From Streptacidiphilus jeojiense (GTDB lineage: Bacteria; Actinomycetota; Actinomycetes; Streptomycetales; Streptomycetaceae), in the NCBI RefSeq assembly GCF_000719095.1, contig NZ_JOEH01000030.1, positions 45,914-109,913 on the forward strand: 64,000 bases of DNA, given 5' to 3'. The position numbers and the translations under genes were made by a program. Positions 52,446 to 61,354 of this stretch are shown here, one piece after another (positions within the stretch are counted from its first letter, which is position 1; each line of letters opens with the position of its first letter). Under the pieces are notes generated by a model that worked only from the letters and a program-made list of their open reading frames with translations, made no database searches and had not been told where the DNA came from.

Positions 52446-52730
52446 ACCCCCCGGGCGCGCGCACGACTCATCGCTATCGCCCGGCGCTTCGACGCCCCGG
52501 TGACCATGTTGCGATTCGACCCGGACGTCACCGATCTCCTTCAGCAGCACGCGGAGCGAGGCCGTACTGACGTCACCGCCGCGGACGTCCGCGCCTACGC
52601 CGCGATCATGGCCCGACATGCCGCCGCAGACCAACTGCGTTCCGAGGGCGCAACCGCCGTCCACGACGTCCCCGGACGCCGCCAGGGAACTACGCCCGCC
52701 GAAGCGGCCGCGCGCTTCTGCTTCGTCTGA
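52431..52730 (+). pseudogene. P-loop kinase gene, 3' part (split by island)
   Basis: The C-terminal 98 residues of the kinase interrupted at 37991: STNVTPRARARLIAIARRFD, VTMLRFDPDVTDLLQQ, and RRQGTTPAEAAARFC before the stop. In related kinases V-A-D-A-T-N-V-T marks the strand and loop after the P-loop domain, which matches the left part (HSAVAD) exactly in register. A GTG at 52428 could start a peptide, but it has no ribosome site, so the fragment is probably untranslated. It was recognised as a pair with the 5' part by this continuous reading. Confidence 0.8.
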
Positions 52731-52793
52731 CAGATCCGACACCGCCGGACCCGCCCCCGCCCTGCCTTGTGGGGGAGCGGGCCCACCCCTTCC

Positions 52794-53195
52794 TCAGCCC
52801 TGGTGGGGGTGCTTGGGCGCTTTGGCCAGCCTGGCTTCGGCTGCGGCGATCGCCTGGTGCTTCTGGCGCTCCGCCAAGTCGGCCCTGGCCTGCTTCTTGG
52901 CTTGCTGGACGGCCTCCAGCTTGGGGATGTCGAGCACCACGTGCTTGTGATCGGCGTCGTAGCGGACCGGCACGATCACCCCCGGCATGAGGTCTCCGAC
53001 CCTGGAGGTGTCCAGACCCTTCGAGTGGAAGTTGCCCTCGGTGCCGTCGGGGAACCGGAGTCGGCCCTCGACGCCGATGTAGAAACCCATGGCGCCGGTC
53101 TGACCCTTGGAGCCCTCGACCTTCTGCTCGGTGACCACCCCTTCGCCCTCCAGGCCCTCCCGCAGCAGCTTGTGGTGCAGCACCTTGTCGAACAT
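52794..53195 (-). CDS. Hypothetical soluble protein with coiled-coil tail
   Basis: A 133-residue protein. The N-terminal 95 residues form a beta-rich domain (VLHHKLLREGLEGEGVVTEQ, GFYIGVEGRLRFPDGTEGNF, VIVPVRYDADHKHVVLDIPK), and the rest is a charged helix (EAVQQAKKQARADLAERQKH), probably a coiled coil. It resembles small streptomycete proteins of unknown function. ATG 53195 has GAGGGGGA upstream. An imperfect GC hairpin lies in the convergent gap around 52754-52795. Confidence 0.7.
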   Translation of the reverse strand: MFDKVLHHKLLREGLEGEGVVTEQKVEGSKGQTGAMGFYIGVEGRLRFPDGTEGNFHSKGLDTSRVGDLMPGVIVPVRYDADHKHVVLDIPKLEAVQQAKKQARADLAERQKHQAIAAAEARLAKAPKHPHQG

Positions 53196-53364
53196 CCGCG
53201 ATCCCCCTCGTCAACCAGGAGCAGCGGCCACCGGTGACCGCGGGGCTCACAGTACCGCCGCTGCCCCGGACGCGTCGGGGCTTGCTCGGGCGTTGCCGGA
53301 CCGCTACCCGCCGGGCTCGGGCAGCGGGCGGGAATCACGGCACTGCGGAGGTGTTGAACCACAG

Positions 53365-54375
53365 GTGAGCCCAGTCGCCGGCAGGATCCCGTTCTCCGTG
53401 CTCGACCGCTCCCGCACCCGACAGGGGCAGGACGCGGCGCAGTCGCTGCGCGACACCGTGCGCTTCGGCCAGCAGATCGAGGAACTCGGCTACCACCGCT
53501 TCTGGGTGTCCGAGCACCACAGTGTGCCCGGCATCGCCGGCTCGGCGCCGACCGTGCTCGCCGCCGCCGTCGCGGCTGCGACCTCCACCATCCGGGTCGG
53601 GACGGGCGGGGTGATGCTGCCCAACCACCGGCCGCTGGTGGTCGCGGAGCAGTTCGGGGTGCTGGAATCGCTCTTCCCGGGCCGTATCGACATGGGTCTG
53701 GGCCGGTCGGTGGGGTTCACCGACGGCATCCGCAGTGCTCTGGGCCGAGACAAGAGCGACGCCGACGACTTTCCGGCTCAGCTCGCCGAGCTGCTCGGCT
53801 ACTTCACCGGCACCCAGACCGTGCATCCCCAGGTACATGCCCATCCGGCCGAGGGCCTGCGGGTGCCGGCGTTCGTGCTGGCCACGGGGCGGGGTGCGCA
53901 GGTCGCGGCCGAGGCCGGGCTGCCGCTGGTGATCGCGCCGGTGCGGGGCGAGGACGCGATGCTGCGGGCGGTCGAGTCGTACCGCGACGGCTTCCGGCCG
54001 TCCGCCTGGGGTGAGCGGCCCTACGTCGTGCTGTCCGGCACGGTGGCGGTCGCGGCCGGCACCGACCAGGCCCGCGGGCTGCTGCTGCCCGAGGCCCGGG
54101 CCACGGCGTACTCCCGCACCCACGGAGTGTTCCCGCCGTTGGCGCCGCTGGACGCGGTCCTGGCCGACGTGGCGGCGATGACCGGGCGTGAGCGCTCCCT
54201 CTACGAGGAGGCCCAGCGCGGGCAGCTGTACGGCACCGAGGACGAGGTGGCGGCCGCCCTGGACCGGCTGCTGGCGCGCAGCGGTGCGGACGAGTACCTG
54301 GTCACCACCAGCGGCTACGACCGCGAGGCCCTGCTCGACTCCTACCGAAGGCTGGCCCGGCTGCTGGGGCTGTGA
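53365..54375 (+). CDS. LLM-class flavin-dependent monooxygenase (luciferase-like)
   Basis: A 336-residue flavin-dependent oxidoreductase of the bacterial luciferase-like family, MsnO8-type. Family segments are FSVLDRSRTRQGQDAAQSLR, YHRFWVSEHHSVPGIAGSAP, TIRVGTGGVMLPNHRPLVVA and GRIDMGLGRSVGFTD. Such enzymes use reduced FMN supplied by a reductase to hydroxylate or oxidise small substrates. GTG 53365 was chosen because it starts the conserved N-terminal segment; GGAGGT lies about 13 bases upstream. Substrate unknown. Confidence 0.88.
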   Translation: MSPVAGRIPFSVLDRSRTRQGQDAAQSLRDTVRFGQQIEELGYHRFWVSEHHSVPGIAGSAPTVLAAAVAAATSTIRVGTGGVMLPNHRPLVVAEQFGVLESLFPGRIDMGLGRSVGFTDGIRSALGRDKSDADDFPAQLAELLGYFTGTQTVHPQVHAHPAEGLRVPAFVLATGRGAQVAAEAGLPLVIAPVRGEDAMLRAVESYRDGFRPSAWGERPYVVLSGTVAVAAGTDQARGLLLPEARATAYSRTHGVFPPLAPLDAVLADVAAMTGRERSLYEEAQRGQLYGTEDEVAAALDRLLARSGADEYLVTTSGYDREALLDSYRRLARLLGL

Positions 54376-54399
54376 CCACCGTGGGGCAGAGTAGGCGGT

Positions 54400-54903
54400 A
54401 TGTCTGCGTACGAAACGATGCCGTTCCACCTGGAGACCGAGAGGCTGATCCTGCGGCCGTGGGCCGAGTCGGACGCCGCCGACTTCTGCACCCTGCTCGC
54501 CGAACGCGGCAAGGGGACGCCGACGGTCGAGCACATCCGGACCGCCATCGCCGAGCTGCTCACCGCGACGGAGAGCACCGGGATCGCCCTGCTGCCCATC
54601 CAGCGCCGTGACGAGGGCGACTTCATCGGCTACTGCGGGCTGATCATCGGCCGCTCCTCCCTGGAGGAACCCGAGATCGCGTACGAGCTGCTGCTGCGCG
54701 CCCATGGGCGCGGCTACGCCACCGAGGCGGCCGGTGCGGTGCTCGGTGCCGCTGCGGCGACCGGGCGGAAGCGGCTGTGGGCGACCGTCGGCGCATGGAA
54801 CACCCCGTCGTTCCGGGTCCTGGACAAGCTCGGGTTCGAGCGGGACCACGTCTCCACGGAGGACAGCGGTGAGGTGGTGTGGCTCACCCGCTCGTTGCCG
54901 TGA
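54400..54903 (+). CDS. GNAT acetyltransferase, RimJ/RimL-like
   Basis: A 167-residue GNAT acetyltransferase. It begins with FHLETERLILRPWAESDAAD, has the acetyl-CoA binding part in YELLLRAHGRGYATEAAGAV, and ends with NTPSFRVLDKLGFERD, the layout of RimJ/RimL-like enzymes that acetylate protein N-termini or small molecules. It follows the monooxygenase by 24 bases and is probably cotranscribed. Its last 20 bases overlap the convergent end of the SARP regulator gene. Confidence 0.88.
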   Translation: MSAYETMPFHLETERLILRPWAESDAADFCTLLAERGKGTPTVEHIRTAIAELLTATESTGIALLPIQRRDEGDFIGYCGLIIGRSSLEEPEIAYELLLRAHGRGYATEAAGAVLGAAAATGRKRLWATVGAWNTPSFRVLDKLGFERDHVSTEDSGEVVWLTRSLP

Positions 54904-57868
54904 CGCTGTCGGCCGGGGCCGGGGCCAGCGCCTCGCTCTGGGGCAGGGTGGCGATCTTGGCTCTGACCCGGGCCTCGTTGGGGTGGCCCGAGCGGTGCAG
55001 GAAGGCGGCGGCCGACTCCCAGGCCTGCCGGGCCTGCCGGGACTGTCCGTCGGCGGCGAGGGCGTCGCCCAGGTTCTCCTGGCTGACCGCCTCGCCGGTC
55101 GCATCCCCGATCTGCGCCCGGATCGCGATCGCGGCCCGGATGGAGGAGACGGCTGCCGCGGTGTCGCCCAGGTCCAGCGAGGCGGTGCCCAGGCCGTCCA
55201 GTACCGCGGCCTCCAGGTAGCGCAGGCCCGCCTCGCGGCAGATCTCCAGCGCCTCCCGGTAGCAGGCCGCCGCCCGGTCGGAGTCCTTGTTGGCCTGGTG
55301 GACGAAGCCCAGGTTGTTGAGGGTGGCGGCGGCCCCGCTCAGGTCGCCGGTGCGCCGGCGCAGCGGTAGCGCCCGCTCGAACCAGAGGACGGCCTCGGGC
55401 GTCCGTCCCAGCAGGTGCAGGACGCTGGCGAGGGCGCTCAGATGGGTGGCCTCGCCCTGCAGGTCGCCCGACCTCCGGCAGACCTCCACCGCCTCCTGGC
55501 ACTCCGTCAGGGCCAGGTCGTACTGCTCCAGGGTCCGGTGGGCCATGCTGAGCCCGCCCAGCATCCAGGCCTCCCCGGACGCGGAGCCCGCCCGGCGGGC
55601 ATGGCGCAGGCCGACGGTGTAGGACTCCAGCCATTCCTGGAGGTGGCCGCGCATGTTGAAGAAGTGCAGCAGCGTCGCCGGCAGCAGCCAGGCCTCGGCG
55701 TCCAGCCCGGCGTCCCCGGCCAGGCGGACCACCGCCACCAGGTTCGCCCGCTCGCTCTCGCACCACTCCAGGGCCTGGTCGGTGTCCTCGAACGCGAGGC
55801 CGGCGATGCCCACGGCGCCCTCGACACCCGGGTCGGCCGCCTCCTCGGACCGGAACCTGCGCCGGTGGGGGTAGACCAGGTCCATGGCCTGCTCCGCCGT
55901 GCGCAGGTACCAGGCCGTCAGGCGCCGCACCGCCGCCCGGCGCCAGGAATCGCTCTCGTCCTGGGCGGCGCACTCCTGGGCGTAGGCGCGCAGCAGATCG
56001 TGCATCCGGTAGCGGCCCGGCGCCGGGGACTCCAGCAGGCTGACGTCGACCAGTTGCTCCAGCAGTCGCTCGGCCTCCCTGGACGTCTCGCCGAGCAGGG
56101 CGGCCGCGGCCGCCACACCGATCTCGGACAGGGGAGCCAGGCCCAGCCCGCGGAAGGCGCGGCCCGCGTCCGAGGCGCCCTGCTGCTCGGCCAGCACCAG
56201 TTGGGCGTAGCTCATGCGAAAGGTGGCACGCACCGCCGCATCCGCGGTGTCCAGGGTGAGCGTGTCCAGGCGTTCCCGCTCGTCGCTCAGACGGGCCGCC
56301 AGGTGGGCGACGGTCCACCCGGGGCGGCTGGCCAGCCGGCTCGCGGCGATGCGCAGGGCCAGCGGCAGCCCGGCGCAGTAGCCGAGGACCGCCCGGACCG
56401 CCTCGGGTTCGGCAGCGACCCGGCGCTGCCCGACGACGGCGGTGAACAGCTCGGCCGCCTCGGCCTCGTCCAGCACGTCCAGGTACTCGGTCGTGGCGCC
56501 GGCCAGTCCCACCAGCCGGCTGCGGCAGGTGACCAGCACACCGCTTCCGCCGACGCCCGGGAGCAGCGGCTGGACCTGGGCGGCGTCCAGCGCGTTGTCC
56601 AGCAGGAGCAGCATCCGGCGGCCCGCCAGCAGGGTCCGGAACAGCGCGGAGCGGGCTTCGTCGCCGCGCGGGACCTCGCCCTCGGACACCCCGAGGGCGC
56701 GCAGGGCGTCACCGAGGACTTCGGCCGGGCTCAACGGCGACTCGCTCATTCCGCGCAGGTCGACGTAGAGCTGGCCGTCCGGGAACGACCCGGCCACGGC
56801 GTGGGCGACGTGGACCGCGAGGGTGGTCTTTCCGATCCCGCCGGTCCCGGTGATGGTGGACACCACGACGACGCGGTTCGCGGCTTGGCCCGCAGGGGGC
56901 AGCAGCAGTTCGCGCAGTCGGCTCACCTGGTCCCGGCGGCCGGTGAAGTCGGGCAGGTCGGCCGGGAGTTGGGCCGGGACGGGGGGCGCCGGGGCCGGTG
57001 CCGGGGTGGGTGTGGCCACTGTCACGGTCGGCGGCTCCGCGCCCGCGCCAGCGGGCCGGTCCGGGCTGCGGACTGCGCTCGGGTCGCGTTCCCGGTCAAG
57101 TACCGGGTCAAGTTCCGGGTCCAGGGCCAGGATGCGGCGGTGGAGTTGCTGCAGCGACGGGCCCGGGTCAGTTCCCAGTTCCTCGGCGAGCAGGGTGCGG
57201 GCGCGTTCGTAGGCGGTCAGGGCGTCGGCCTGGCGGTCGCTGCGGTACAGAGCGAGCATCAGCTGGGCGTGGAACACCTCGACCAGGGGGTGCTGGACCG
57301 TCAGCGCCCGCAGTTCGGCCAGCACGTCGGCGTGGCGTCCGAGCCGCAGGTCGGCCTCGATCCGCCAGCCCAGGGACTGCATCCGGAGCTCGCGCAACCC
57401 CTCCAGGTCCGCATGGTCCGCGGCGCCGGGGGAGAGGTCGGTCAGGACCTCCCCGCGCCACAGCCGCAGCGCCCCGGCCAGCAGGTCGGCGCACTCGGCC
57501 CAGTCCCCGGCGGCCCTGGCCCTGCGTCCGCGCGCGGCGAGGTCGGCGAACACCTGCAGGTCGAGCTCACCTTCGCGGACCTCGATCAGATAGCCGGTCC
57601 CCAGCGCTTTGATGCGGCTGCCGTCCCGGGGCCCGAGGATCCTGCGCAGCCGCATGACGTAGCTGCGCAGGGTGGTCGCCGCCGCCTCGGTGGGCCGGCT
57701 CTGCCAGACGGCCTCGGCCAGTTCGTCCAGCCCCACCACCTGGTTGGACCGGAACAGCAGAGCGGCCAGCAGCGCCCGCTGCCGGCGCGCCGGTACGGCG
57801 ACGGGCACTCCGTCCTGCCGGACCTCGAGTGTCCCCAGCAGGCCGAACCACAGTGCTGGTTCCCCCAT
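54884..57868 (-). CDS. SARP/BTAD-type transcriptional regulator (AfsR-like)
   Basis: A 994-residue AfsR-like regulator. An OmpR-type winged helix (FGLLGTLEVRQDGVPVAVPA, about 5-95) and a bacterial transcriptional activation domain (about 100-250) form the SARP part. An NB-ARC ATPase follows (ITGTGGIGKTTLA, about 338-350; LLLLDNALDAAQVQPLLPGV), then C-terminal TPR repeats (TLNNLGFVHQANKDSDRAAA and similar). SARPs activate secondary metabolism or development. No biosynthetic cluster lies in the window, so it is probably a global or orphan regulator. Confidence 0.93.
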   Translation of the reverse strand: MGEPALWFGLLGTLEVRQDGVPVAVPARRQRALLAALLFRSNQVVGLDELAEAVWQSRPTEAAATTLRSYVMRLRRILGPRDGSRIKALGTGYLIEVREGELDLQVFADLAARGRRARAAGDWAECADLLAGALRLWRGEVLTDLSPGAADHADLEGLRELRMQSLGWRIEADLRLGRHADVLAELRALTVQHPLVEVFHAQLMLALYRSDRQADALTAYERARTLLAEELGTDPGPSLQQLHRRILALDPELDPVLDRERDPSAVRSPDRPAGAGAEPPTVTVATPTPAPAPAPPVPAQLPADLPDFTGRRDQVSRLRELLLPPAGQAANRVVVVSTITGTGGIGKTTLAVHVAHAVAGSFPDGQLYVDLRGMSESPLSPAEVLGDALRALGVSEGEVPRGDEARSALFRTLLAGRRMLLLLDNALDAAQVQPLLPGVGGSGVLVTCRSRLVGLAGATTEYLDVLDEAEAAELFTAVVGQRRVAAEPEAVRAVLGYCAGLPLALRIAASRLASRPGWTVAHLAARLSDERERLDTLTLDTADAAVRATFRMSYAQLVLAEQQGASDAGRAFRGLGLAPLSEIGVAAAAALLGETSREAERLLEQLVDVSLLESPAPGRYRMHDLLRAYAQECAAQDESDSWRRAAVRRLTAWYLRTAEQAMDLVYPHRRRFRSEEAADPGVEGAVGIAGLAFEDTDQALEWCESERANLVAVVRLAGDAGLDAEAWLLPATLLHFFNMRGHLQEWLESYTVGLRHARRAGSASGEAWMLGGLSMAHRTLEQYDLALTECQEAVEVCRRSGDLQGEATHLSALASVLHLLGRTPEAVLWFERALPLRRRTGDLSGAAATLNNLGFVHQANKDSDRAAACYREALEICREAGLRYLEAAVLDGLGTASLDLGDTAAAVSSIRAAIAIRAQIGDATGEAVSQENLGDALAADGQSRQARQAWESAAAFLHRSGHPNEARVRAKIATLPQSEALAPAPADSVTATSG

Positions 57869-58039
57869 TGCTTGTGTTGCCCCCTGTCGCGCGCGTACGG
57901 GCGACGATAGGCGTTATGGGGGGTTTCAAACGCTCCCGGCCGCTGTTCTCAGAAACTGCTTACCGTCCTTACCCGGCTGCCGTCGGGGAGAGCCAGCTGT
58001 GGCCGCCGCACTGTTGCGGCCAGACGCTGATGTGTTCTG

Positions 58040-58591
58040 ATGTCTGGCGTGACTGCTTTGCTGTCCAGCCTGATTGCGGTCGTCGGCACCCTCTCTGGCG
58101 CGACGCTCACTTTCGTGTTCGGCAGTCGCGCCGCGAAACGTGCTGAGGCAGCCGCCCGCGCTGAACGGCTGCGCGAGCAGCAGCTGGAGGCGAGCAGCGC
58201 GTTCGCCGCAGCAGCGGCCGCGCTACGGACGGCCTCCGGCGACCGTTGGCATCGACGACGCGAGAGCCCGGACGGGAAGGAGTCGTTCGCGATCCAAGAC
58301 ACATTCTTCCAAGCCCGTACCGCCGCCTGGGTCGCCTACTACCGTGTCCGGCTGGTCACGCCGGACAACGCCACCACCGGTCCCATGCTGGCTGTGGCGC
58401 TGAACGTCATCGGACAAGCCTCCGACATCCACGACGCCGACGACAAGCCCGATCTGGAGCGGCGCCGCAACCGTGTGAGTTCACTGATCAACGAGTTCGT
58501 CACGGCTGCGGCCGGACAGATCACGCTGGCAGATCGCCCCGAAACGGCGCACAGCCTGTCGCCACATTCCACTGGGCCCTCAACATCTTGA
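58040..58591 (+). CDS. Hypothetical membrane-anchored coiled-coil protein
   Basis: A 183-residue protein with one N-terminal membrane helix (LLSSLIAVVGTLSGATLTFV) followed by an alanine/arginine-rich helix, probably a coiled coil (AAKRAEAAARAERLREQQLE), and a helical domain (AQDTFFQARTAAWVAYYRVR-like). Proteins of this shape are common in streptomycetes, with no known function. A hairpin with arms TGGCCGC/GCGGCCA at 58000-58022 precedes it. The ribosome site is weak. Confidence 0.65.
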   Translation: MSGVTALLSSLIAVVGTLSGATLTFVFGSRAAKRAEAAARAERLREQQLEASSAFAAAAAALRTASGDRWHRRRESPDGKESFAIQDTFFQARTAAWVAYYRVRLVTPDNATTGPMLAVALNVIGQASDIHDADDKPDLERRRNRVSSLINEFVTAAAGQITLADRPETAHSLSPHSTGPSTS

Positions 58592-58633
58592 ACGTGCAGG
58601 TCAGGGGTCTGGCCTGGAGTCGAAGCCTGTTCC

Positions 58634-58858
58634 TTACTGCTTCTGGCAGCGTGCGTAGAGGTCGGCATCCTGCCGTGTCACCAACTCCAGCAGCCGATAG
58701 GCGGCCGAGACGTCGATCAGGCCCACCGTCACCCAGCCCTTCGTGGACTCCGGGAACAGGTGGGAGCCGTCCTGGACCGGGGTGGTGATGCCCTGGGCGT
58801 CCAGGGCGTCGCGCAGCAGCTTCGCGACCTGCGCCGCCTCCGATGGCGTTCTGCTCAT
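58634..58858 (-). CDS. Small hypothetical protein
   Basis: A 74-residue soluble protein with a helical start (SEAAQVAKLLRDALDAQGIT) and a mixed second half (WVTVGLIDVSAAYRLLELVT). It lies 2 bases downstream of the 58861 gene on the same strand, so both are translated together. Not recognised by family; it may be a partner of the upstream protein. Confidence 0.6.
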   Translation of the reverse strand: MSRTPSEAAQVAKLLRDALDAQGITTPVQDGSHLFPESTKGWVTVGLIDVSAAYRLLELVTRQDADLYARCQKQ

Positions 58859-58860
58859 TG

Positions 58861-59337
58861 CTAACCCGCCTTCGTGGCGGTCTTGCTGAACAGGTCCTGC
58901 CCGGCCTCGATCAACGCCATCAGCAGCCGCGCCGGATCGGTCAACGTCCCGCGCGGGTCCGGCTCGGCCAGCCAGAACCGGTTGCATGCCGTCTGCCCGG
59001 GCTCGGGGCAGAATACCGACTCACCCTCACCCAGCGCCGAGGTCAGCGGGTAGTTCCAGGAACGGGCGGTCCCGGGCGGCACGAGGAACATCAGGCGGGC
59101 TTCGCGGGAACTCTCGATAACCGGCCCGAGGCCGTCGCCGGCGCGCTGCATCACCTCGACTGCGGCCCGGCCCAGGTGAAGGGTGACCAGGATCGCGTCG
59201 AAGCTCTTGCCCAGGGGGAAGGACAGGACACCGGGGTCCTGCCAGCGGGCGTGGAGATTCGTGGAGGGGCCGGTGTACTGCTTGACCAGCCATCGAGTTG
59301 CCGGATGAATCGGCCAGCCCTTCGGGACATCGGGCAT
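58861..59337 (-). CDS. Hypothetical protein, possibly Prim-Pol-like
   Basis: A 158-residue soluble protein. The order of segments (ARWQDPGVLSFPLGKSFDAI, REARLMFLVPPGTARSWNYP) loosely recalls stand-alone 'bifunctional DNA primase/polymerase'-like proteins of streptomycetes, but the catalytic acidic residues are not evident. ATG 59337 begins a typical MPDVPKGWPIHPATRWLV. It lies between the HTH-DUF5753 gene and the 74-residue protein on the same strand and is probably part of the same accessory cassette. Confidence 0.55.
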   Translation of the reverse strand: MPDVPKGWPIHPATRWLVKQYTGPSTNLHARWQDPGVLSFPLGKSFDAILVTLHLGRAAVEVMQRAGDGLGPVIESSREARLMFLVPPGTARSWNYPLTSALGEGESVFCPEPGQTACNRFWLAEPDPRGTLTDPARLLMALIEAGQDLFSKTATKAG

Positions 59338-59436
59338 CGTGGGCTCCGGGGTACGTGGTACGTGTGCTGACAGAACATCACGTTCCTCGCTTCGCGCCCT
59401 GGCGTTCAATGTTCTTACACCGTCTTGCAGCAGACT

Positions 59437-60288
59437 TCACAGGAGAGCGTCCACGGCTTGGCGGATCCGCTCGCGAGCCGCGTGACCGTACACCGCGATC
59501 TGGCCCAGTTCCAGGAAGGCTCGATGGTAGAGCTCGATTTCGCGCAGGGAGGTCACGTTGAGCTCGGCGGACAACGTCTCCACCAGGACCTTCTCGGTGT
59601 CGTAGAGATAGAACGCCTCCAGCGGCCACATCGCGTCGCGATCCGCTGTGAACGGGATGATGCCCAGTGCGACCGAGGGCAGTGACGACACGGCCAGGAG
59701 ACGCTCCAACTGCTCGGCCATCACGCGGCGACCGCCGATGCGATAGCGCAGCACCGTCTCCTCCATCAGGACCACGAACCGGTGATCCCCCTCGATCAGC
59801 AGCCGACCGCGCTTCTGGCGCGATTCCACAGCCAGGTCGATGTCGTCGGGGATGCCTTCGAATCGGACGAAGGAGGCGAACAGGGCTCGGGTGTAGGCAG
59901 GGGTCTGGAAGAACCCGGGGACCACGTTGGAGCAGTACACCCGCTGAACGCGGGTGCGCTCATGCAGGGGAAGGACGCTCTCCTGGATGCGACGCAGGCC
60001 GGAGCGCTGCTGCTGGCGCCACTCGCTGTAGAGCTGGTCTGCCTGGCGGTTGGCCAGCACCAACTCGTCCGCCTGGTCGGATGCTCCACAGGCGCCGCAC
60101 CAGGTGCGGATGTCGGAGTCGGAGGGTGAGGTCTTGGCGTGCTCGAGTCGCGAGGACTTCGCCGCGCTCCAGCCGCAGCGGCGCGACAGCTCGTCGCCGG
60201 TGATCCCTGCGTCCAGGCGAAGGTCCCGCAGCAGGGCGGCGATCCGCGCTCGGGCTTGTTCGGCTCCTGAGTGCGGGGATCGTGCCAT
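59437..60288 (-). CDS. XRE-family regulator with DUF5753
   Basis: A 283-residue helix-turn-helix protein of the large streptomycete DUF5753 group. The HTH is near the start (LRLDAGITGDELSRRCGWSA, about 26-62), and the DUF5753 domain follows from about 100 (CSNVVPGFFQTPAYTRALFA, VLMEETVLRYRIGG, LPSVALGIIPFTADRDAMWP). Such proteins usually pair with a small DUF397 or DUF6879 partner and act in a regulator/partner module; BldB-like pairs affect development. ATG 60288 has GAGG upstream. The partner DUF6879 gene is directly upstream. Confidence 0.9.
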   Translation of the reverse strand: MARSPHSGAEQARARIAALLRDLRLDAGITGDELSRRCGWSAAKSSRLEHAKTSPSDSDIRTWCGACGASDQADELVLANRQADQLYSEWRQQQRSGLRRIQESVLPLHERTRVQRVYCSNVVPGFFQTPAYTRALFASFVRFEGIPDDIDLAVESRQKRGRLLIEGDHRFVVLMEETVLRYRIGGRRVMAEQLERLLAVSSLPSVALGIIPFTADRDAMWPLEAFYLYDTEKVLVETLSAELNVTSLREIELYHRAFLELGQIAVYGHAARERIRQAVDALL

Positions 60289-60320
60289 GGGTGAGCCTCG
60301 TGCTCGTGCGATGGTCGGGT

Positions 60321-60848
60321 TCAGCGGATCGTGTAGTTCTCGTGCTCCACGGCTCGGTCCCAGACGCCTTCGAAAGCCGCGCTGCACAGCTTCACCGCGG
60401 CGGCGTCGTGGCGCAGTTCGGTGGCCGGATCGGCCCAGTCCCCGTCGCCGGTGAAGTGGTTGAACAGCACGGTGTGGTCATCCAGGACCCAGAAGTCGTT
60501 GCCCGGCAGGGAGAGGTCGGATGCCTTGGCGCGCGGGAGCCAGCGGACGAGTTCGCCGGCCGCGAGATTGGCCGGGGTGCTGGCATACAGCCAGTGTGTG
60601 TACTGGGTGACCGGTTCGGAGACGATCCGGGCCCGTCGCACGCTCACGCCGCGCGCTACGGCGTCGCGGATGATCGAGGTCCAGGGCATCCAGCTCTCCG
60701 AGTCGGGGTCCGCGTCGACCAGGCCGTCAACCTTCCACTGGGCGAACTCCTCGGCCTCGTCGGCGACGCCGTAGGTGTCGCGCATCTCCAGATGCACCGC
60801 CGAGACCTGGGCGCCGCTCATGAACTCAGCCCAGTCGAATTGCGGCAT
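60321..60848 (-). CDS. DUF6879-family protein
   Basis: A 175-residue acidic protein of the DUF6879 family: SAVHLEMRDTYGVADEAEEF, then W-K-V-D-G-L-V, VRRARIVSEPVTQYTHWLYA and DFWVLDDHTVLFNHFTGDGD. These proteins accompany HTH-DUF5753 regulators and probably interact with them. The start (60848) lies within the end of the 60826 gene on the same strand, so both are coupled, and the HTH gene follows 32 bases later. Confidence 0.9.
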   Translation of the reverse strand: MPQFDWAEFMSGAQVSAVHLEMRDTYGVADEAEEFAQWKVDGLVDADPDSESWMPWTSIIRDAVARGVSVRRARIVSEPVTQYTHWLYASTPANLAAGELVRWLPRAKASDLSLPGNDFWVLDDHTVLFNHFTGDGDWADPATELRHDAAAVKLCSAAFEGVWDRAVEHENYTIR

Positions 60849-61080
60849 TACAAGCCTCTTTCAGGATCGGCGCCATGCGCGCGGGCAGGCGCACGACGTC
60901 CTCCGTTGCTGGGATTCCTGCAGCGTGGTCCGGAGCAGGGTTCTGTTCCACCCGCCGGCGCAGCGCGTCGTTGATCTTCCAGCCCTGGATGACGATCTCG
61001 GCGGTGTCCTCGTCCACCCACACCGTCGGACTGCCGCCGCTCTTGGTGTCCGGGTCAACTCCGATAAACCGTAGGGTCAT
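60826..61080 (-). CDS. Small hypothetical protein of the DUF5753/DUF6879 cassette
   Basis: An 84-residue soluble protein (MTLRFIGVDPDTKSGGSPTV, IVIQGWKINDALRRRVEQ). Small proteins of this kind commonly head HTH-DUF5753/DUF6879 cassettes in streptomycetes. Its end overlaps the DUF6879 gene by 23 bases. Function unknown; probably part of the same regulatory complex. Confidence 0.75.
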   Translation of the reverse strand: MTLRFIGVDPDTKSGGSPTVWVDEDTAEIVIQGWKINDALRRRVEQNPAPDHAAGIPATEDVVRLPARMAPILKEACNAAIRLG

Positions 61081-61354
61081 GACGTCCTCCCAGCGAAGGC
61101 GCTTACGTCTTCTTGCACATCACCATCGCGCCCGGGGTGACGACACGTCAAGACCTCGGTTCGGGTACGTACCGAAGGACATACAACCGCGCACCTCTGC
61201 GGCAGCTACTGCTCCGGATCGTGCTGGAAGGCCCGGCAGCCCGTCGACGAAACCCCGAGGCCTTGCGCTGTGGCGGAGCTGTGGCTTCTGTGTGGCACCG
61301 GCCCCCCGGCGGGGCCGTTCCGTGGGCGAGGGACGGACCTGGGAGACTTCCGGG

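Noticed and set aside
55415..57910. Plus-strand open frame of 831 codons opposite the SARP gene
   Set aside because: Low-complexity antisense frame; the minus-strand SARP reading has full domain structure.
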